From an uncultured Pseudomonadota bacterium (GTDB lineage: Bacteria; Pseudomonadota; Gammaproteobacteria; Competibacterales; Competibacteraceae): a DNA stretch of 32,225 bases. Under the pieces are notes generated by a model that was not told the DNA's origin, did no database searches, and saw only the letters and a program-made list of their open reading frames with translations. The stretch covers positions 1-32,225 of the forward strand of contig CAIMUS010000319.1 in NCBI GenBank assembly GCA_903844665.1, written 5' to 3'. The position numbers were made by a program, and so were the translations under genes. Below are positions 30,037-32,225 of the stretch, piece after piece. How positions within the stretch are numbered: the first letter of the stretch is position 1; each line of letters begins with the position of its first letter.

Positions 30037-30645
30037 CTATTTCCGCACGCTGGCCTGCAAGGCGCGGCGGATGATTTCCTCGCTGGGAAGGCCGTCCGTC
30101 TCCACGGCGTTGACCATCCGGGCGGCATCAGTCTGCCTGTAGCCCAGCGCCACCAGGGCGCTGATGGCGTCGTCGCTGGGATTGAGCGCAGCGGGTGCGA
30201 TCCACCGGCCAGCACCGGCACCGCTGCCTTCCCCCAGGTCCAAAGTCCCGATGCGATCGCGCATCTCCACGATCAGGCGTTCAGCGGTCTTCTTGCCGAC
30301 GCCGGGCAGACGGGTCAGGGCGGCGGTGTCGCCTTCCTGCACGCAGCGGGCAAAGCTGTCCACGCTCATTCCGGACAGGATCAGCAAGGCCAGTTTGGCG
30401 CCGATGCCGCTGACCTTGATCAGATTGCGAAACAGCGTGCGCTCCTCCATCGCGGCGAAGCCATACAACGTATGGGCATCCTCGCGCACCGCCAGATGGG
30501 TGTACAGGGTGAGTTCCTGGCCGGTTTCCGGTAGTTTATAAAAAGTGGAGATGGGCGCTTCCAGCTCATAGCCCACGCCGTTGACCTCGAGCAGCAGATA
30601 GGGCGGGTGTTTTTCGAGCAGAATGCCGCGCAGCCGTCCAATCAT
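30037..30645 (-). CDS. ruvA: Holliday junction DNA-binding protein RuvA
   Basis: From the ATG at 30645 the protein has 202 residues and opens MIGRLRGILLEKHPPYLLLE, the canonical RuvA start. VGYELEAPISTFYKLP and YTHLAVREDAHTLYGF complete the OB fold. Two helix-hairpin-helix motifs (VSGIGAKLALLILSG and LPGVGKKTAERLIVEMRDR) bind the junction. The C-terminal domain III (AISALVALGYRQTDAARMVN) contacts RuvB. The start overlaps the ruvC stop by ATGA. The longer open frame beginning at 30714 lies inside ruvC and is rejected. Confidence 0.97.
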   Translation of the reverse strand: MIGRLRGILLEKHPPYLLLEVNGVGYELEAPISTFYKLPETGQELTLYTHLAVREDAHTLYGFAAMEERTLFRNLIKVSGIGAKLALLILSGMSVDSFARCVQEGDTAALTRLPGVGKKTAERLIVEMRDRIGTLDLGEGSGAGAGRWIAPAALNPSDDAISALVALGYRQTDAARMVNAVETDGLPSEEIIRRALQASVRK

Positions 30646-31160
30646 CGCCGCCGCCTCCGTGGCAGGGCATGGTTGCCCAATCGTCTCAAGGTCTGCAAAG
30701 TATGGCCGTGGCACAGGGCCACCGCCAGCGCATCGGCGGCGTCCGCCGGTGGGGGAGTCGCAAGATTCAGCAGGGCGCAGACCATGTGCTGTACCTGTTC
30801 CTTGCTGGCCCCACCGTTGCCCACCACGGCCTGCTTGACGACCCGCGGCGCATATTCGCTGATCGGCAGCGCCGCCAGCACGCCGGCGCAGATGGCGACC
30901 CCCCGGGCCTGCCCCAGTTTCAGGGCGGAATCGGGATTGCGGTGCATGAATACCTGTTCCACCGCCATCTCCTCGGGCTGGTAGGCGGCGATCACATCGT
31001 TCAGGGATTGGAAAATAATCTTCAACCGCTCCGGCAGTGGCTGCTCGCTGGACGTGTGGATGCAGCCGCTATCGTTGTATTGCATGCGACTGCCCACCAC
31101 GTCGATGATCCCGTAGCCGGTGGTCCGTGAGCCAGGATCGACGCCGAGGATACGGGTCAT
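30642..31160 (-). CDS. ruvC: Crossover junction endodeoxyribonuclease RuvC
   Basis: A 172-residue resolvase with RILGVDPGSRTTGYGIID and the four acidic residues Asp8, Glu68 (EEMAVEQVFMHRN), Asp140 and Asp143 (PPADAADALAVALCH). These bind the two metal ions that cut symmetric strands of a Holliday junction. The segment YAPRVVKQAVVGNGGASKEQ is the family DNA-contact block. The Arg-rich C-terminus (RRRRR) is coded by the bases preceding the ATGA overlap with ruvA. It lies 18 bp after yebC. Confidence 0.97.
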   Translation of the reverse strand: MTRILGVDPGSRTTGYGIIDVVGSRMQYNDSGCIHTSSEQPLPERLKIIFQSLNDVIAAYQPEEMAVEQVFMHRNPDSALKLGQARGVAICAGVLAALPISEYAPRVVKQAVVGNGGASKEQVQHMVCALLNLATPPPADAADALAVALCHGHTLQTLRRLGNHALPRRRRR

Positions 31161-31178
31161 GGCGGTAGCCGTCCGCGG

Positions 31179-31922
31179 TTAGATCTGGGCCAGGATGTCT
31201 TCGGCGATATCGGCGTTGGAATATACGTTCTGGGTATCGTCCAAATCTTCCAGCATTTCCAGCAGCTTGACCATCTTCCGGGCGGTTTCCAGATCCAGCG
31301 GGGAGTTAGTATTGGCGCGCATAGTCACTTCCGCCCCCTCCGGTTCGAGACCGGCTGCCAGCAGCGCCCGCTTGACCGCCTCGAACTCCGCCGGTTGGGT
31401 CAACACGTCCACGGAGCCGTCTTCGTTCGTCACCACGTCGTCGGCGCCCCCTTCCAGCGCGACTTCCATAATCCGCTCCTCATCACAGCCCGCCGGATAG
31501 CTCAATACCCCGGTTGCGGTGAACAAAAAACCCACCGAGCCACTGGTGCCCAAACTGCCGCCGCATTTGCTGAAAGCATGTCGCACCTCGGCCACGGTGC
31601 GGTTGCGGTTGTCGGTCAGGCAGTCCACCATGACCGCCGTGCCGCCGGGGCCGTAGCCCTCATAGCGGATTTCCTCGTAGTTGGCGCCTTCCATGCCACC
31701 GGAGCCCCGCTTGATGGCGCGTTCGATGGTATCCTTGGTCATATTGGCGGTCAGCGCCTTGTCCACAGCGGTGCGCAACCGGGGATTGGCGTTGATGTCG
31801 CCCCCGCCCATCCGGGCGGAGACGGTGATCTCCCGGATCAGGCGGGTGAACAGCTTGCCCCGCCTGGCGTCCTGAGCATTCTTGCGGTGCTGAATATTCG
31901 CCCATTTACTATGTCCAGCCAT
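31179..31922 (-). CDS. yebC: YebC/PmpR family DNA-binding regulatory protein
   Basis: From the ATG at 31922 the protein has 247 residues and opens [20 protein letters not shown], the invariant YebC start. [37 protein letters not shown] and [20 protein letters not shown] are the next conserved blocks. YebC-type proteins have been described as transcription regulators and, more recently, as translation factors easing proline-rich stalls. An upstream start at 31970 would add 16 residues with no family similarity. It is the first gene of the yebC-ruvCAB order. Confidence 0.97.
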   Translation of the reverse strand: MAGHSKWANIQHRKNAQDARRGKLFTRLIREITVSARMGGGDINANPRLRTAVDKALTANMTKDTIERAIKRGSGGMEGANYEEIRYEGYGPGGTAVMVDCLTDNRNRTVAEVRHAFSKCGGSLGTSGSVGFLFTATGVLSYPAGCDEERIMEVALEGGADDVVTNEDGSVDVLTQPAEFEAVKRALLAAGLEPEGAEVTMRANTNSPLDLETARKMVKLLEMLEDLDDTQNVYSNADIAEDILAQI

Positions 31923-32225
31923 GCAATCCTCTACAGTTGGTTCACTCATCAGAATGCAGCAGTTTAGCATTGTGGCTCGAGGCTTCCCAGGCTACCTCGC
32001 TGTAAATCGCTACAGGACTGAATAATCTACAGTTTTTGCCATAATAATTTAGAGAGTGTCGGTCTGGAAGATTCCGCACACCCTCGAATGGCACTAACTT
32101 TTCATATAACTTTTTGATTTATATTAGTATTTATGCCACTTTGGGGCCATTTTGAGGTATCATAACCGGGTGGTGTTACGACAGTGTTGGCATGAAAAAA
32201 TTAAGTTATTCAAACAGTTACTTAT
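31923..32225. other. AT-rich right-edge region upstream of yebC
   Basis: This 303-bp stretch should carry the yebC-ruvCAB promoter and shows no complete gene. It turns AT-rich after about 32030. A plus-strand ATG at 32192 opens MKKLSYSNSYL and runs to the edge, too short to judge and without a ribosome binding site. TGGCAC at 32091-32096 resembles a sigma-54 -24 box, but the -12 GC is missing. Confidence 0.35.

Noticed and set aside
32091-32106. Sigma-54 promoter candidate TGGCAC-N5-TTTCA
   Set aside because: The essential GC of the -12 box is TC here, and no activator or regulated gene is nearby.

Overview
The window is chromosomal DNA from a GC-rich Gammaproteobacterium with an envelope and a type II secretion accessory pair. 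The conserved queG <-> nnr-tsaE-amidase block and the yebC-ruvC-ruvA-ruvB block both follow gammaproteobacterial gene order. The many intergenic palindromes, the PD-(D/E)XK 'Rpn/Uma2/DUF2887' proteins, the caspase/FGE protein and the effector-associated-domain protein suggest a large, repeat-rich environmental genome, perhaps Competibacteraceae-like. That lineage guess is inference only.

Layout. Bases 1-2650 are an accessory, decayed zone: a truncated DUF2887 gene, a Phd/YefM antitoxin with a broken PIN toxin, an attC-like hairpin, a complete hicAB pair, a 20-residue relic of an integron-integrase N-terminus, a Uma2 gene and the tail of a type I restriction-modification gene. Bases 2650-8060 hold a 35-residue membrane peptide, a 31-nt palindrome, an old yellow enzyme, gspA-gspB and a CorA-type transporter. 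Bases 8100-13450 are the most unusual stretch: an exported caspase-FGE fusion, an Rpn-family nuclease, a membrane protein joining a death-fold-like N-terminus to DUF4384, a DUF4384 lipoprotein paralogue and a small lipoprotein. Bases 13700-15700 hold an orphan ABC-2 permease, a Tat-exported YcbK-type peptidase and a large AT-rich inverted repeat. Bases 15700-20040 hold queG and, divergently, nnr-tsaE-amidase. Bases 20300-24560 hold a low-molecular-weight phosphatase, an ELM1-family protein, a 2OG-Fe(II) oxygenase, a sulfotransferase and a divergent Hfq-like protein. Bases 24970-28680 hold an XRE regulator, a Toprim primase-like gene whose 3' end overlaps an anchorless rnfB, and a patatin lipoprotein. 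Bases 28960-31920 are ruvB, ruvA, ruvC and yebC on the minus strand.

How genes work together. RuvABC processes Holliday junctions. Nnr, TsaE and QueG are housekeeping repair and tRNA functions. GspA/GspB assist secretin assembly. The caspase-FGE/DUF4384 group plausibly forms an envelope-spanning surveillance or conflict module, but it is not co-transcribed and its function is inferred. ELM1, 2OG oxygenase and sulfotransferase may act on a surface glycan or small molecule, also inferred.

Almost every intergenic gap carries a palindromic repeat (REP-like GAGCGAGC elements, GGGAGCGCCGGCG elements, GTAGGTCGGG elements and others). Several occur as two copies in this window. No rRNA, tRNA, CRISPR array or complete insertion sequence was recognised.
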